Made by a program: the position numbers and the translations under genes. Below the pieces are notes generated by a model. The model was not told where the DNA came from. It made no database searches and saw only the letters and a program-made list of their open reading frames with translations. A DNA stretch of 41,649 nucleotides, from NCBI RefSeq assembly GCF_900115005.1, contig NZ_FOUY01000049.1:1-41649 (forward strand), in the 5' to 3' direction. The stretch is from Pseudonocardia ammonioxydans. Its GTDB lineage: Bacteria > Actinomycetota > Actinomycetes > Mycobacteriales > Pseudonocardiaceae. Below, piece by piece: positions 16,186-24,214 of this stretch. Each line of letters opens with the position of its first letter. The stretch's first letter is position 1.

Positions 16186-17768
16186 GCGGCACCTCCGGCC
16201 TCGTGCTCGGCGGGAGCAGGTAGCGCCAGAACCGGCGCGGGGACGGCGCTCGGGAGCGTCCCGGCGATGTAGTTCTCCAGGGCCTTGATCGCCTCGTCGG
16301 ACACCCAGGCGGCGCGCACACGCAAGGGCTCGCGGACGCCCTCGCCGAACAGGTAGCCGACGCCGGCCTCGGACTCGCCGATGCGGTTCGCCCACGCGCC
16401 CCGGTCGTACGCGTGCTCGCCGAGCACCATCCCGACGTGGCTCTTCGACGCCACCCTCAGACACACCCGGCGCGGGAACAGCTCCCGGACCGGGACGGTG
16501 TCCTTCGTCGGTTCCTGGACGTACCCGCGGACGGTGAAGCCCAGCGCACGGCCCTGGGTGGTCAGCAGCGCGATGCGTTCGGTGATGGCCTCGCGGGTCT
16601 TACGGTCGCCGACGTAGCGGATCAGGGCCCCGATCTCGTCGAACTCGACCAGCTCCAACGGGGTATCGCGGGTGATCGCGACGGCGCGCACCGACCCGGC
16701 ATGCTCGCGCTTGCGGGCCTCCATCGACTCGACGAGCTCGTCGAGCATGTCGAGGGTGTCTCGGCTGGTCACGGTGTAGCGGTGGAACAACCGGCGGCCG
16801 TAGGCCAGCTCCATGCCCTTCGGGTCGATCCCGTTCACCCGCACCAGGCCGTCCCGGATCGCCGGAGCGATCGACAGCAGCGGCGCCCACATCAACGAGC
16901 CCTTGCCCGCCCCGGTGGCTCCGGCGACCAGGGTATGGCCACCGATGAGGGACTGGTGCCAGTCCGTGCCGTACTCGGTGCGCCCGGACCACACTCGGCG
17001 CAGATCCACCGAGGCGCCGTCGACGCCGGCCAGGTCGGCGACCTCAGGCGCCGGGCTGATCCCCGCGAGCAGGTTGCGGCGCTGAAAGTCGATGGACACC
17101 ACGTTCGGAGCTAGCTCGCGGACCTGGCACCGGGTCACGCCGCGGGCGACCGCCAGGGCGCGGGTGGCCTCGTCGAACGACTCCGGGGTCTGACCGGGCA
17201 CCAGCCGGACCCGGACCTCGTCCCAGGACGGCCCGGATCGCACCCCGAGCACCCGCGGGGTCTGGTCGCGGCGGGGCCGCTGCGGAGGCGGGGAGGACGA
17301 GGTCCGGGCCAGCGGGTTCACCTGGACCACGACCGGTGCAGCGGGATCGGGGACGGTGAGCTGGCAGGCGCGCATCCAGCGGGGCAGCCGCGGCGCATAC
17401 AGGGCCCAGCGCAGCCACCACGCCCGGAGACGACGCCCGGCCAGGCGATCGAACGTCGGGACCGACGCCAGCCGCCACAGCCCCAGCGAGAGGCCGGCGG
17501 TCGCAGCGGTGATCGCGAGGGAGGGCCAGCCGAGCAGCCAGCACCACACGCCCACCCCGGCGGTGGTGAGAGTGGTGCGCCAGTGCCGGACCAGCCAGAT
17601 GACGGCGATCGCGGTGCCCTTGCAGGCCAGCCACAGCGTCACGAACACCACCGCGACCGCGGCGAGCGCTTCGAGGACGCGGCCGAGGACCTGACCGAGC
17701 CGGTGGAGCAGGAACAGCAGCACCGCCCCGCCCGCGCCGAGCAAGAACAGGGTTCCGGTCGTGGTCAT
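16182..17768 (-). CDS. traSA: FtsK/SpoIIIE-type conjugal transfer translocase TraSA
   Basis: A 528-aa DNA translocase. The N terminus has about three hydrophobic segments (LFLLGAGGAVLLFLLHRL, ALAAVAVVFVTLWLA, WPSLAITAATAGLSLGLW), so it is membrane anchored. The motor domain has Walker A AGATGAGKGS and Walker B-like LVEFDEIGALI, followed by the FtsK-type ITERIALLTTQGRALGF segment. ATG 17768 has gggagg upstream and overlaps the stop of the 54-aa gene. AICEs move double-stranded DNA between hyphae with a single protein of this type. The cognate short repeats (clt) were not identified. Confidence 0.9.
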   Translation of the reverse strand: MTTTGTLFLLGAGGAVLLFLLHRLGQVLGRVLEALAAVAVVFVTLWLACKGTAIAVIWLVRHWRTTLTTAGVGVWCWLLGWPSLAITAATAGLSLGLWRLASVPTFDRLAGRRLRAWWLRWALYAPRLPRWMRACQLTVPDPAAPVVVQVNPLARTSSSPPPQRPRRDQTPRVLGVRSGPSWDEVRVRLVPGQTPESFDEATRALAVARGVTRCQVRELAPNVVSIDFQRRNLLAGISPAPEVADLAGVDGASVDLRRVWSGRTEYGTDWHQSLIGGHTLVAGATGAGKGSLMWAPLLSIAPAIRDGLVRVNGIDPKGMELAYGRRLFHRYTVTSRDTLDMLDELVESMEARKREHAGSVRAVAITRDTPLELVEFDEIGALIRYVGDRKTREAITERIALLTTQGRALGFTVRGYVQEPTKDTVPVRELFPRRVCLRVASKSHVGMVLGEHAYDRGAWANRIGESEAGVGYLFGEGVREPLRVRAAWVSDEAIKALENYIAGTLPSAVPAPVLALPAPAEHEAGGAA

Positions 17769-17929
17769 CGACGGCCTCCCTTCCGACGAGCCGGGCGCAC
17801 GGTGGACAGCGGGACCAGGACGAGCTGGTCGAGGTGATCGGCGCAGCGACGACGACGCGGGTCGGGGCGCTCGTGCAGCGGGGTCCGGCAGACCTCGCAG
17901 CGAGTCGGACGCCCGGATGCGCCGGTCAT
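17765..17929 (-). CDS. 54-aa zinc-finger-like protein of the AICE
   Basis: A small gene: ATG 17929 overlaps the whiB stop and its TGA overlaps the traSA start, both as ATGA. The product begins MTGASGRPTRCEVCRTPL and continues to RRRRCADHL, giving CxxC and a later CxxH that could bind one zinc, then a basic tail. No function is known. Tight coupling on both sides and the Cys/His spacing support that it is real despite its size. Confidence 0.65.
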   Translation of the reverse strand: MTGASGRPTRCEVCRTPLHERPDPRRRRCADHLDQLVLVPLSTVRPARRKGGRR

Positions 17930-18267
17930 GCGACGTCACCCCCGATGGCCGGGGTGGAGAACGTGAGCCCGGCGCGGTGCAGGACCCGACGCTCGGACGG
18001 GGTGGTGCCGCCGCTGATCCCGAACCGGCGGGCCGGGTCCTCGACGGCCAGGACGTCGGCCAGGCACTCGGCGCGGACCGGGCAGCCCCGACACACCCGG
18101 CGCGGGGTCTCGGTGGACTCGACGTCGTAGCCGACCGGGAAGAACAACTCGGTGTCCAAGCCAATACAAGCGGCGTCCTCACGCCACCGCGGCGAGGCGG
18201 ACGGAGTGGTGGTGTCGGCGCGGGGGACCAGCCGCAGGCTCGGCTGCCCCGGTGCGCCGGTAGTCAC
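17926..18267 (-). CDS. WhiB-like iron-sulfur regulator
   Basis: A 113-aa WhiB-family protein. Four cysteines in the family order (AACIG, then CRGCPVRAEC at about residues 58-68) should hold a [4Fe-4S] cluster. FGISGG replaces the usual G[IV]WGG turn, and a basic TPSERR segment follows. It overlaps its neighbours on both sides by 4 bases. Many actinobacterial plasmids, phages and AICEs carry such a gene, often controlling their own or host transcription; the target here is unknown. Confidence 0.88.
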   Translation of the reverse strand: MTTGAPGQPSLRLVPRADTTTPSASPRWREDAACIGLDTELFFPVGYDVESTETPRRVCRGCPVRAECLADVLAVEDPARRFGISGGTTPSERRVLHRAGLTFSTPAIGGDVA

Positions 18268-18725
18268 CGCGCCACTCCGATCGTGGTGTCGGGCAGGCCG
18301 GGGGCGGGCGGGGTGTCCAGGCCGAGTTCGTGCCAGTTCGACATGGCCCCGGCGACCTCGGAGGTCGGGCGCCGATCGGCGCGGGCCTGCCAGTCCTCGG
18401 CGGTCTCGGACCAGAACCGGACCTCACGCTCGGCATCGCAGCGGGCGATGACGACGGCCTCGACGAATACGAGCGGCACGTCGAGATGGCGGGCGGTGTC
18501 GCGTTCCAGGACCGCCCACCAGCGGGCCCGTCGCGCGTGCAGTTCCGCGAGCCTGCGGGCCCGGGCGGCGTGCCCGAGCGAGTCCCCGGCCGGAGCGGCG
18601 GCGAGGCCGATGATGGCCCGGGAGATACGGCGCAGGCCGGCCTGGACGAGCCGGGACACCGACACCACCGTGGCGGCGGGATCGGTGATCGGGGCATGGC
18701 GAGGTAAGGAGACGTGCGGGGTCAT
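18264..18725 (-). CDS. hypothetical AICE protein
   Basis: A 153-aa protein I do not recognise. It is Arg/Ala rich and mostly helical (RARRLAELHARRARWWAVLERDTARHLDVPLVFVEAVVIARC), with a C-terminal segment that ends ...PDTTIGVAR. There is no signal peptide. It lies between the terminator hairpin at 18785 and whiB, overlapping whiB by 4 bases, so it is the first gene of the whiB-traSA-repSA-xis-int transcription unit and may start from its own promoter. Confidence 0.65.
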   Translation of the reverse strand: MTPHVSLPRHAPITDPAATVVSVSRLVQAGLRRISRAIIGLAAAPAGDSLGHAARARRLAELHARRARWWAVLERDTARHLDVPLVFVEAVVIARCDAEREVRFWSETAEDWQARADRRPTSEVAGAMSNWHELGLDTPPAPGLPDTTIGVAR

Positions 18726-18784
18726 CTACGCTCGATGTCCTTCCGAACTTGAGTGCCTGGCAGGGCGACGGGTGAGGGAGACAC

Positions 18785-18817
18785 GGAGGGAAGCCCGGCT
18801 GCTTCGGGCTTCCCTCC
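18785..18817 (-). terminator. terminator hairpin after the Pra-like gene
   Basis: ggagggaagcccg and cgggcttccctcc form a perfect 13-bp stem with a 7-base loop, 30 bases after the stop of the 18847-19269 gene. There is no long U-run, which is common in high-GC actinobacteria. It may limit read-through from the activator gene into the transfer operon. Confidence 0.7.
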
Positions 18818-18846
18818 ACCTACGCAGGAGGGCCGAGAACGGCCGG

Positions 18847-19269
18847 TCAGGCCGCGTCCTGGTTCTTGGCCGGCACCGGACGGTGGTTGCCGGGAGCGCG
18901 CATCCCGGCAGCCCGGAAGCTGAACGCCACCCGAGGCCGGCCACCGGTCTCCTGCACGTACGGCGTGACGGTGAGCCCGTCGAACTCGACCGGGCGGATC
19001 GGAAGACCCGCGGCCGCCTCCGGCGGAACCGGCTGATGAGTGGCCGCGATCTTCACCGTGACCGTCTTGTCCGACCGGCGAGCCTCCGGGTCCGCATCCA
19101 GGACCGACACCGACCACACCGGCAGTCCGGACTCCTTGTCGGTCTGCTGCACCGGACGTCCCGGAGCGGACTTGTCGAAGTCACGCACCGGCTCGACGTC
19201 GGACACAACGAACGCGCCGTGGGGGAACACGTCGCCCATCGCGACGGGGAACTTGTTCTTGATCGCCAT
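18847..19269 (-). CDS. pra: Pra-like replication, integration and excision activator
   Basis: A 140-aa protein matching the actinobacterial family annotated as plasmid replication, integration and excision activator: MAIKNKFPVAMGDVFPHGAFVVSDVEPV..., VQQTDKESGLPVWSVSVLDADPEARRSDKTV and the C-terminal VAFSFRAAGMRAPG are its recognisable blocks. ATG 19269 has ggaagg upstream. It is first in the minus-strand direction and is divergent from the HTH gene at 19390. In pSAM2, Pra switches on rep, xis and int expression and its gene is repressed by KorSA. This element has no GntR gene near it, so the divergent HTH protein may do that job. Confidence 0.75.
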   Translation of the reverse strand: MAIKNKFPVAMGDVFPHGAFVVSDVEPVRDFDKSAPGRPVQQTDKESGLPVWSVSVLDADPEARRSDKTVTVKIAATHQPVPPEAAAGLPIRPVEFDGLTVTPYVQETGGRPRVAFSFRAAGMRAPGNHRPVPAKNQDAA

Positions 19270-19289
19270 GACTGGACCTTCCGTTTATT

Positions 19290-19387
19290 CCCCTAAACTC
19301 GACGGCCGGGCGGCTACGAGCCGGTTGAGGGGGTCTAAACGCAAGAGTGGCCGGTTGACGGCCAGCTGTCAAGTCCCCCTAAACTCG
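19290..19387. promoter_or_regulatory. divergent control region with repeated CTAAAC motifs
   Basis: cccctaaactcg occurs twice in the same orientation (19290-19301 and 19376-19387), and tctaaacg a third time at 19334-19341. TTGACG (19354-19359) and TAAACT (19380-19385) could form a plus-strand promoter with a rather long spacer. Transcription would then start at or next to the GTG of the 19390 gene, giving a leaderless mRNA. The repeats are candidate operators for that gene's product. Confidence 0.45.
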
Positions 19388-19389
19388 CT

Positions 19390-20220
19390 GTGGTGAGTGG
19401 TCCTGACGACTTCGACGCTGTACGCGCCGACCCGGACCCGATCAGCCGTGGGCGTCGGGCGACGGCTCTGATGTCGCTCTACCAGCAGCGGGCGACTGAG
19501 CTGGCCCGTCTGCGGCGCGAGGCCATCGAGCAGGCGCACGCCGAGCAGGACATGACCTACTCCGAGATCGCGACCGCGCTCGGGATCACCAAGGGCCGGG
19601 TCACCCAGATCCGCAGCGGTGCTCCGGCGCGCGAACGGGTGTTCTTCGGGGTCGGCCCGGTGTCGGTCGGGGTGCCGCTGCGTGAGGGCACCGACACCCG
19701 GATGCGGTCCTACGTCGACGTCACCGACCTCACCAGCCAAGCTGAGGCTGAGACGCTGCTGGCAACGCTGTCGCTCGCGGCGGTACCGGTCACGATTGCC
19801 CCGGACCAGAGTGCCCCGCCCGCGGGCGACGCCATCGTGATCTGTGGGCCGAAGTCCGCGCCCGTTGGCACTGACCTGCTTGCCAGCGACCCTGCGCTGG
19901 ACATCTTGAAGGAGGCGGGTCGCTGGTGGATCGTGGTCAGCGAGACGGGGGAGCGTCTCGGATCCCCGCTCGGTGACTCTCCGCCGACTGACGCCGATCT
20001 GGGTTATCTGTCCCGACGGCGCGACGGCGACCGCGTAGTGGTGCACATCGCGGGAATTCACAGCCCCGGATCGCTTGGCGTTTTGCATTACCTCGCCGGC
20101 AACCTTGCATCGCTACACCGCACGATTGCTGACCGCGACTTTAGCCTGGTTGTGCGCTCCGAACTCGACGGCCCGAAGATTACCGACTCGGCGGTGGTCA
20201 GCGGACCGCACTTCTGGTGA
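19390..20220 (+). CDS. HTH protein with C-terminal putative nucleotide/ligand-sensing domain
   Basis: A 276-aa protein (GTG 19390, or 275 aa from GTG 19393). Residues 25-85 are a sigma-region-4-like helix-turn-helix: RATELARLRREAIEQAH, then MTYSEIATALGITKGRVTQIRSG. A linker with VGPVSVGVPLREG follows. The C-terminal half has DAIVICGPKSAPVGTDLLASDP, VVHIAGIHSPGSLGVLHYLAG and FSLVVRSELDG, a Rossmann-like pattern I have seen attached to HTH domains in actinobacteria but cannot name. It overlaps the PP2C-like gene, so the two are probably one unit. No Shine-Dalgarno precedes it, consistent with a leaderless start. It may regulate the divergent activator gene or the defence cargo. Confidence 0.7.
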   Translation: MVSGPDDFDAVRADPDPISRGRRATALMSLYQQRATELARLRREAIEQAHAEQDMTYSEIATALGITKGRVTQIRSGAPARERVFFGVGPVSVGVPLREGTDTRMRSYVDVTDLTSQAEAETLLATLSLAAVPVTIAPDQSAPPAGDAIVICGPKSAPVGTDLLASDPALDILKEAGRWWIVVSETGERLGSPLGDSPPTDADLGYLSRRRDGDRVVVHIAGIHSPGSLGVLHYLAGNLASLHRTIADRDFSLVVRSELDGPKITDSAVVSGPHFW

Positions 20221-21038
20221 TGCGCGCGATCACGGCCCAGCTCGCAGGCGGCGAGTTTAATGCCGACCGAGTCCTGGTCGCCGATAACGCCGTGATTGTT
20301 CTAGACGGGGCGACTCCTTTTGTGCCTGTTGATGTCGATCCGGGCCAGTACGCAGAAACACTTGGGGATGGCATCCTCAAACGTCTGCCATACATGGCGA
20401 TTCCCGATGCAGTTGCTGCAGCGATTGAATCAACCTCGCAAACTCTTCGCCTCCAACCCGGGAAATCCCCGTCAAGCACAGTGAGTATTTTGCATGTCTC
20501 AGAGCAAGAAGCTCACCTCTACGCCCTCGGAGATAGCCCAATTCGGTATGGCGCCCAGTCGGATGAGCGAGTTCTGTCAGACTCTCGTATCGACGCGATT
20601 GGGCCGTCATTGCGTAAGCTGTATCAGAGTCGGCTGCGCGCTGGCTATGGATTCGACAGAGCGCACTACCGAATACTGGCCAAGCTGCAACACGAGCAGA
20701 GCCGATATAGAAATCGTCCATCGGGATACTGGATTGCCGAAGCAGATCCGAAAGCTGCCTATCGTGGCCTCTTGCTGACGCTTCCTTCTGAGTCGATCCA
20801 TTGGGCAGTTATGGGAACCGATGGCGCCATGGACCCTCTAGAGGCAGTACTTTCTGCGAGTTGGCCTGTCGTGGCACTGTACGACGAGAAACAGTTGCAA
20901 GAGCTGCTTCTACAGGCTCACGACTGGGAGCGGAGGTCTGATCCAGGTGCCGTGATGATGCCCCGCGCTAAGCCGCACGACGATAAGTCGTTGGTGGCAG
21001 TTCCAGAGGTTTTCGCGGAGCCAGAACAGACGATCTAG
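20220..21038 (+). CDS. PP2C-like protein phosphatase
   Basis: A 272-aa protein from ATG 20220 (GTG 20217 also possible). PP2C hallmark metal ligands appear in order: VIVLDGATP, LYALGDSP, MGTDGAMDP and a late HDDKSLVAV. The fold is therefore likely complete and Mn/Mg-dependent. It is coupled to the HTH-sensor gene (TGATG) and converges on the ABC-3C operon, sharing the four bases ctag between stop codons. Base use is less GC-rich than the AICE core. Dephosphorylation of an unknown partner, perhaps the HTH protein, is inference. Confidence 0.72.
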   Translation: MRAITAQLAGGEFNADRVLVADNAVIVLDGATPFVPVDVDPGQYAETLGDGILKRLPYMAIPDAVAAAIESTSQTLRLQPGKSPSSTVSILHVSEQEAHLYALGDSPIRYGAQSDERVLSDSRIDAIGPSLRKLYQSRLRAGYGFDRAHYRILAKLQHEQSRYRNRPSGYWIAEADPKAAYRGLLLTLPSESIHWAVMGTDGAMDPLEAVLSASWPVVALYDEKQLQELLLQAHDWERRSDPGAVMMPRAKPHDDKSLVAVPEVFAEPEQTI

Positions 21039-22750
21039 TTAAATCGAAGACCGAAGAGTCCGCCGGACTCATACTCGTCCGTAAGCTCCGTACATTGGTG
21101 GAAGTCGAAGTTGATCCCCTCTGCTTGGGCTCGCTCTAGTGCGTCTGAGTTCAGCGTCGCGATGTACTGCATGCCTTCCCGCTCAGTTACCTCGTTGGCC
21201 AGCCGAAGAGCGGAGGCGACCTGTCTGGCTTCAACTGCGTCGTAAAGATGACTGTCGTGTACCAGGAAGTCCGGACCGCGACCTCGCCGTTTCGCAACTA
21301 CGGCTAAAGTCAGGTCAAAACAGAACATCACGATGCTTCGAACGCCTTGACTTTGGTCCCCGCCGATCGTGGGAGAAATTGAGTAACCGGACTTAGATGG
21401 CTCTATGACCAAACTTGCCGGCCGGTCACTCCCGTAGATCTCGTACGCAAAGTCCGAGAAGATGCGGGCGATACTCTCGAGGTCTTCTGAGCGTTCTTGA
21501 ACGTCAGTACTAATGTCGATCTCGAGCTTTGCAGCTTCTAGCTGCAAGTGTCGACTGGAATTCTCCCACCGATCAACGACGGACTGGCGTTGTCGCAGTT
21601 CGCTTAGGCGGCCGTTTACATCTGAAAGCTGTTCTTGCAGCTGTAGGAAGGTTTCTAGTGCGCCGCCTTCTTGGAGTAACCGCATAGTCGAAGCGCGCTC
21701 TTCGTCGGCAGCAACTAGCCGACTAGTTGCTCGGTCTCGTAGTTGGATGGCTGTATCGCGTTCGTTCTCTAGATATCGACGCCTATTCCGGATTACGGAT
21801 TGATGGAACTCATGGACCTCCTCCAGTCGTCTTTCAACCAACTGAGGCAGTTCACGTCCAACCTCTTGGAACACGCGGGTGACGTAGTCGTGGTCGGGCT
21901 GCTCGCGATTCTCATCCTCAAGGGACGCACGGATATCGGCTATCCGTCGTTCTTGCGTGTATATCTCATCGTTCAACAGCCGGATCTCACGGCTGAGCTC
22001 ATCGGCCCTGCGCCGGTGCTGCGAGTACTGCTCGACGACCCGAAAGTCCGAGACTTGGACCTCTAGCTGTCTACGTCGAATATCGAGCGTCCGAACTTCC
22101 GCGTCTATTTCGGCGCTTCTTCCAAGGGTCATGCCCATGATGGGGTCCCGGGCTGCTCGCCGAAGCTCAGCAGCGCTGCGGCTCGCTTCAGCTACGTTGC
22201 GGGCCGCAGCGACGAGTTCTAGGTCCAGGCCAAACAGGTACGCCAAAGGACGTTGTGTATCCATGGCTCTTTGCTTTCGGAAAGTCTCAATAGGTCGTCC
22301 TGCATAGGCCCCGGAGCCCACATCGCGAAGATAGTAGGACAAGAGCGACCGGAATGAGGGTTCGAGCTCGGAGCCAGTTAGACCGAATAGCTCCTGTCCG
22401 AGCAATACTCGCCATTCGGCGTTCGGAAGTGAGACAGGTCCAGACCCATCGTTGACTTCCACAAACTTCATCTCTGCGATGCTTCTGCGTACATTGGATC
22501 GATTCTCGCCCAGGTCGAGCAACAGCTCGTATGTGCTCTTCTCTAGGGCGACGTTTCGCAGTACATGCGGTGAACGAGCATCGGAGCCGAATAGAAAGTC
22601 GAGCACTCGAAGCATGCTGCTCTTGCCTACGGCGTTACGGCTGTCTTTCGAAGCCGTCGAGCGTGTACGTATCGCCAGAGCAATATTGACGCCTGGCTCG
22701 AACCGTGCAGTCTTAAAATCAGGCAGGTTGCTACTTAGCTCATGCAGCAT
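21035..22750 (-). CDS. ABC-3C system SMC-like ATPase (DUF2326)
   Basis: A 571-aa ATPase. The N-terminal part has a Walker A-like RNAVGKSSMLRVLDFLFG (about residue 40). A long coiled coil spans about 185-420 (many E/R/Q heptads). The C-terminal DUF2326 part has FAYEIYGSDRPASLVIEPSKSGYSI and the Walker B-like FDLTLAVVAKRRGRGPDFLVHDSHLYDAVEARQ. It is the last gene of a three-gene minus-strand operon and overlaps the middle component. In ABC three-component systems this protein is thought to sense DNA or ends and to trigger an attached effector in defence; the mechanism is inferred from family work. Confidence 0.85.
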   Translation of the reverse strand: MLHELSSNLPDFKTARFEPGVNIALAIRTRSTASKDSRNAVGKSSMLRVLDFLFGSDARSPHVLRNVALEKSTYELLLDLGENRSNVRRSIAEMKFVEVNDGSGPVSLPNAEWRVLLGQELFGLTGSELEPSFRSLLSYYLRDVGSGAYAGRPIETFRKQRAMDTQRPLAYLFGLDLELVAAARNVAEASRSAAELRRAARDPIMGMTLGRSAEIDAEVRTLDIRRRQLEVQVSDFRVVEQYSQHRRRADELSREIRLLNDEIYTQERRIADIRASLEDENREQPDHDYVTRVFQEVGRELPQLVERRLEEVHEFHQSVIRNRRRYLENERDTAIQLRDRATSRLVAADEERASTMRLLQEGGALETFLQLQEQLSDVNGRLSELRQRQSVVDRWENSSRHLQLEAAKLEIDISTDVQERSEDLESIARIFSDFAYEIYGSDRPASLVIEPSKSGYSISPTIGGDQSQGVRSIVMFCFDLTLAVVAKRRGRGPDFLVHDSHLYDAVEARQVASALRLANEVTEREGMQYIATLNSDALERAQAEGINFDFHQCTELTDEYESGGLFGLRFN

Positions 22751-22988
22751 TCTGCCTCCTCAGTAGCCCATCAGAGTACTCTACTGACCCCATGGCGTAG
22801 AGAACGTCTACAGCAAGAGAAAACCACCAAAACGGAACAAAAGATGGCATGTTGTTCGCTTCTCGCCAACGAGAGAAGCGTTCCCAGGCGCTTGTAACCG
22901 TTGCAGGGCGCTCAAGTTGAAGGAGTACCTGGCCGGCGATCACGAGAAGTGCCTGATCTGTAGGAATATTCTTAGTCGGCAGTATCAT
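22740..22988 (-). CDS. ABC-3C middle component
   Basis: An 82-aa small protein beginning MILPTKNIPTDQALLVIAGQVLLQL and containing WERFSRW and FSLAVDVLYAMGSVEYSDGLLRR. This is the pattern of the short middle-component proteins of ABC-3C systems, which look like a wHTH. ATG 22988 overlaps the stop of the upstream gene (ATGA), and the gene overlaps the ATPase start by 11 bases. It probably bridges the ATPase and the effector subunit. Confidence 0.75.
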   Translation of the reverse strand: MILPTKNIPTDQALLVIAGQVLLQLERPATVTSAWERFSRWREANNMPSFVPFWWFSLAVDVLYAMGSVEYSDGLLRRQNAA

Positions 22989-23866
22989 TTCCGTCCCGCC
23001 TTGGCGGGCTCGAAGATCGTGCATTTCTCAAAAAAGTGAGTGACGACCATGAGACAGGCGCTCCGCTGATCGCGCAGTTCCTCGGTAGAAGCATCTACGA
23101 TATTCCCGAATGCTTCGTGTCGTAGATCCTCGCATAGGGCGTGAAATGTCAAGTCGGAATCAAAGTTGCGCGCCCTGTGTCGGTCGTAACGAAGTTTAAT
23201 GTTCTCGGCCGCTTGTGCTTGTTCTCCAGGGGGAGAGCGCACGAAGTACCGACTAATGAGGTCGGTGAACTTCATGCTCTCAATCAGTAGCGTTGAGACA
23301 CTATCGCTGAACTCGTTCTCTTCGACCTTGCCGAAGTCGACTTCCGGAACCTGGCCGCTTTCGTCAGGAATCGGGAGTCGAGCCAGTGCTTGAACGCACC
23401 GGCCGATATACGTCATGCTCGCTGGGTCGTCCGACGGGGGCGCGCCAATTATGATCATAAGCTGCTGCTTGCTCAGCTGCCCGCCGGTCTCGTCCCAAAG
23501 AAGATCGGGTGGCCACGCGAGAACCTCGACGCCATGATCACTCTTGTTTCGACGTAGGTGGGTAATCTCGCGCATTGCGCCTTCCGCTAATCCGCGCTTG
23601 TTGTTGTGAACGAAAGCCCAGCTGCGCATTTCATCTCGCCAGTACTTGCAGGCCTTATTAAAGTCTCCACGGATCTTTCCTGCGAGGTCGTCAGGGTCTT
23701 CGCGGATTGCGCCATAACAGGCAAGCATGAGGTCGTCCACCCACCCATCGCAGCCCTTGTCTCCGCGCCCGGTCGGATCCACCTGCATAAATGCACCTCG
23801 ATGGCGCGCAGTCATGAGTGCAGTCACAAAATCTTGCCATTCGAAGCTACTCTTGTTCGCTGCCAT
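22985..23866 (-). CDS. ABC-3C effector-type subunit, REase-like N terminus
   Basis: A 293-aa protein from ATG 23866. The N-terminal part, FEWQDFVTALMTARHRGAFMQVDPTGRGDKGCDGWVDD, has the GD.gcDGW pattern of restriction-endonuclease-fold domains. The C-terminal helical part (about 200-293, FHALCEDLRHEAFGNIVD..., FFEKCTIFEP) would dock on the ABC-3C partners. The frame is open to a TTG at 23998 (337 aa) without conserved sequence, and no strong Shine-Dalgarno marks either start, so the N terminus is uncertain. As first gene of the operon it is the likely toxic or nucleolytic effector (inference). Confidence 0.72.
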   Translation of the reverse strand: MAANKSSFEWQDFVTALMTARHRGAFMQVDPTGRGDKGCDGWVDDLMLACYGAIREDPDDLAGKIRGDFNKACKYWRDEMRSWAFVHNNKRGLAEGAMREITHLRRNKSDHGVEVLAWPPDLLWDETGGQLSKQQLMIIIGAPPSDDPASMTYIGRCVQALARLPIPDESGQVPEVDFGKVEENEFSDSVSTLLIESMKFTDLISRYFVRSPPGEQAQAAENIKLRYDRHRARNFDSDLTFHALCEDLRHEAFGNIVDASTEELRDQRSACLMVVTHFFEKCTIFEPAKAGRK

Positions 23867-24082
23867 CGCATGGAAGTGACTACGGAACCACGCTGCTTCG
23901 CGAGCTGTCGGCGGCTGGTCTCGCGGCCCGTCTTCATGCCCGCCGACTGCGTATCGCGTCACCAGGACAACTGTAGGATCGATGACCGAGCTAATCAACT
24001 AGGCGCGGTCGGTCAATCTACGGTCGACGGCTGACTGGCCTGTGGCCTCACTGCGTGCCGCTGCCGATTCTGCCTCTATGAG

Positions 24083-24175
24083 ATCAAGGCGCCGCCTCCG
24101 GCGGCGCGGGCCGGCTTCACCGGCCCGCCCGGCTCGCGCCTCCACCTCCGGCCCGGCGCGGCCGGGCGGGCCGGA
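24083..24175. repeat. GC-rich palindromes in the gap between ABC-3C and HNH genes
   Basis: gcgccgcc-tcc-ggcggcgc (24089-24107) and gggccgg-cttca-ccggccc (24108-24126) are perfect adjacent hairpins. Further gcccg/cgggc blocks follow to about 24175. The start atcaaggcg matches 1895-1903, where a similar palindrome precedes the cargo of the first element. The gap 23867-24214 otherwise holds nothing I can name. Confidence 0.5.
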
Positions 24176-24214
24176 CGCCGGCCCACTGTCGGAGGGGCGT
24201 CCTATCCTCGCGAC

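Noticed and set aside
14491..16272. 593-codon plus-strand frame opposite repSA
   Set aside because: Shadow of repSA in a high-GC region; no recognisable domain.
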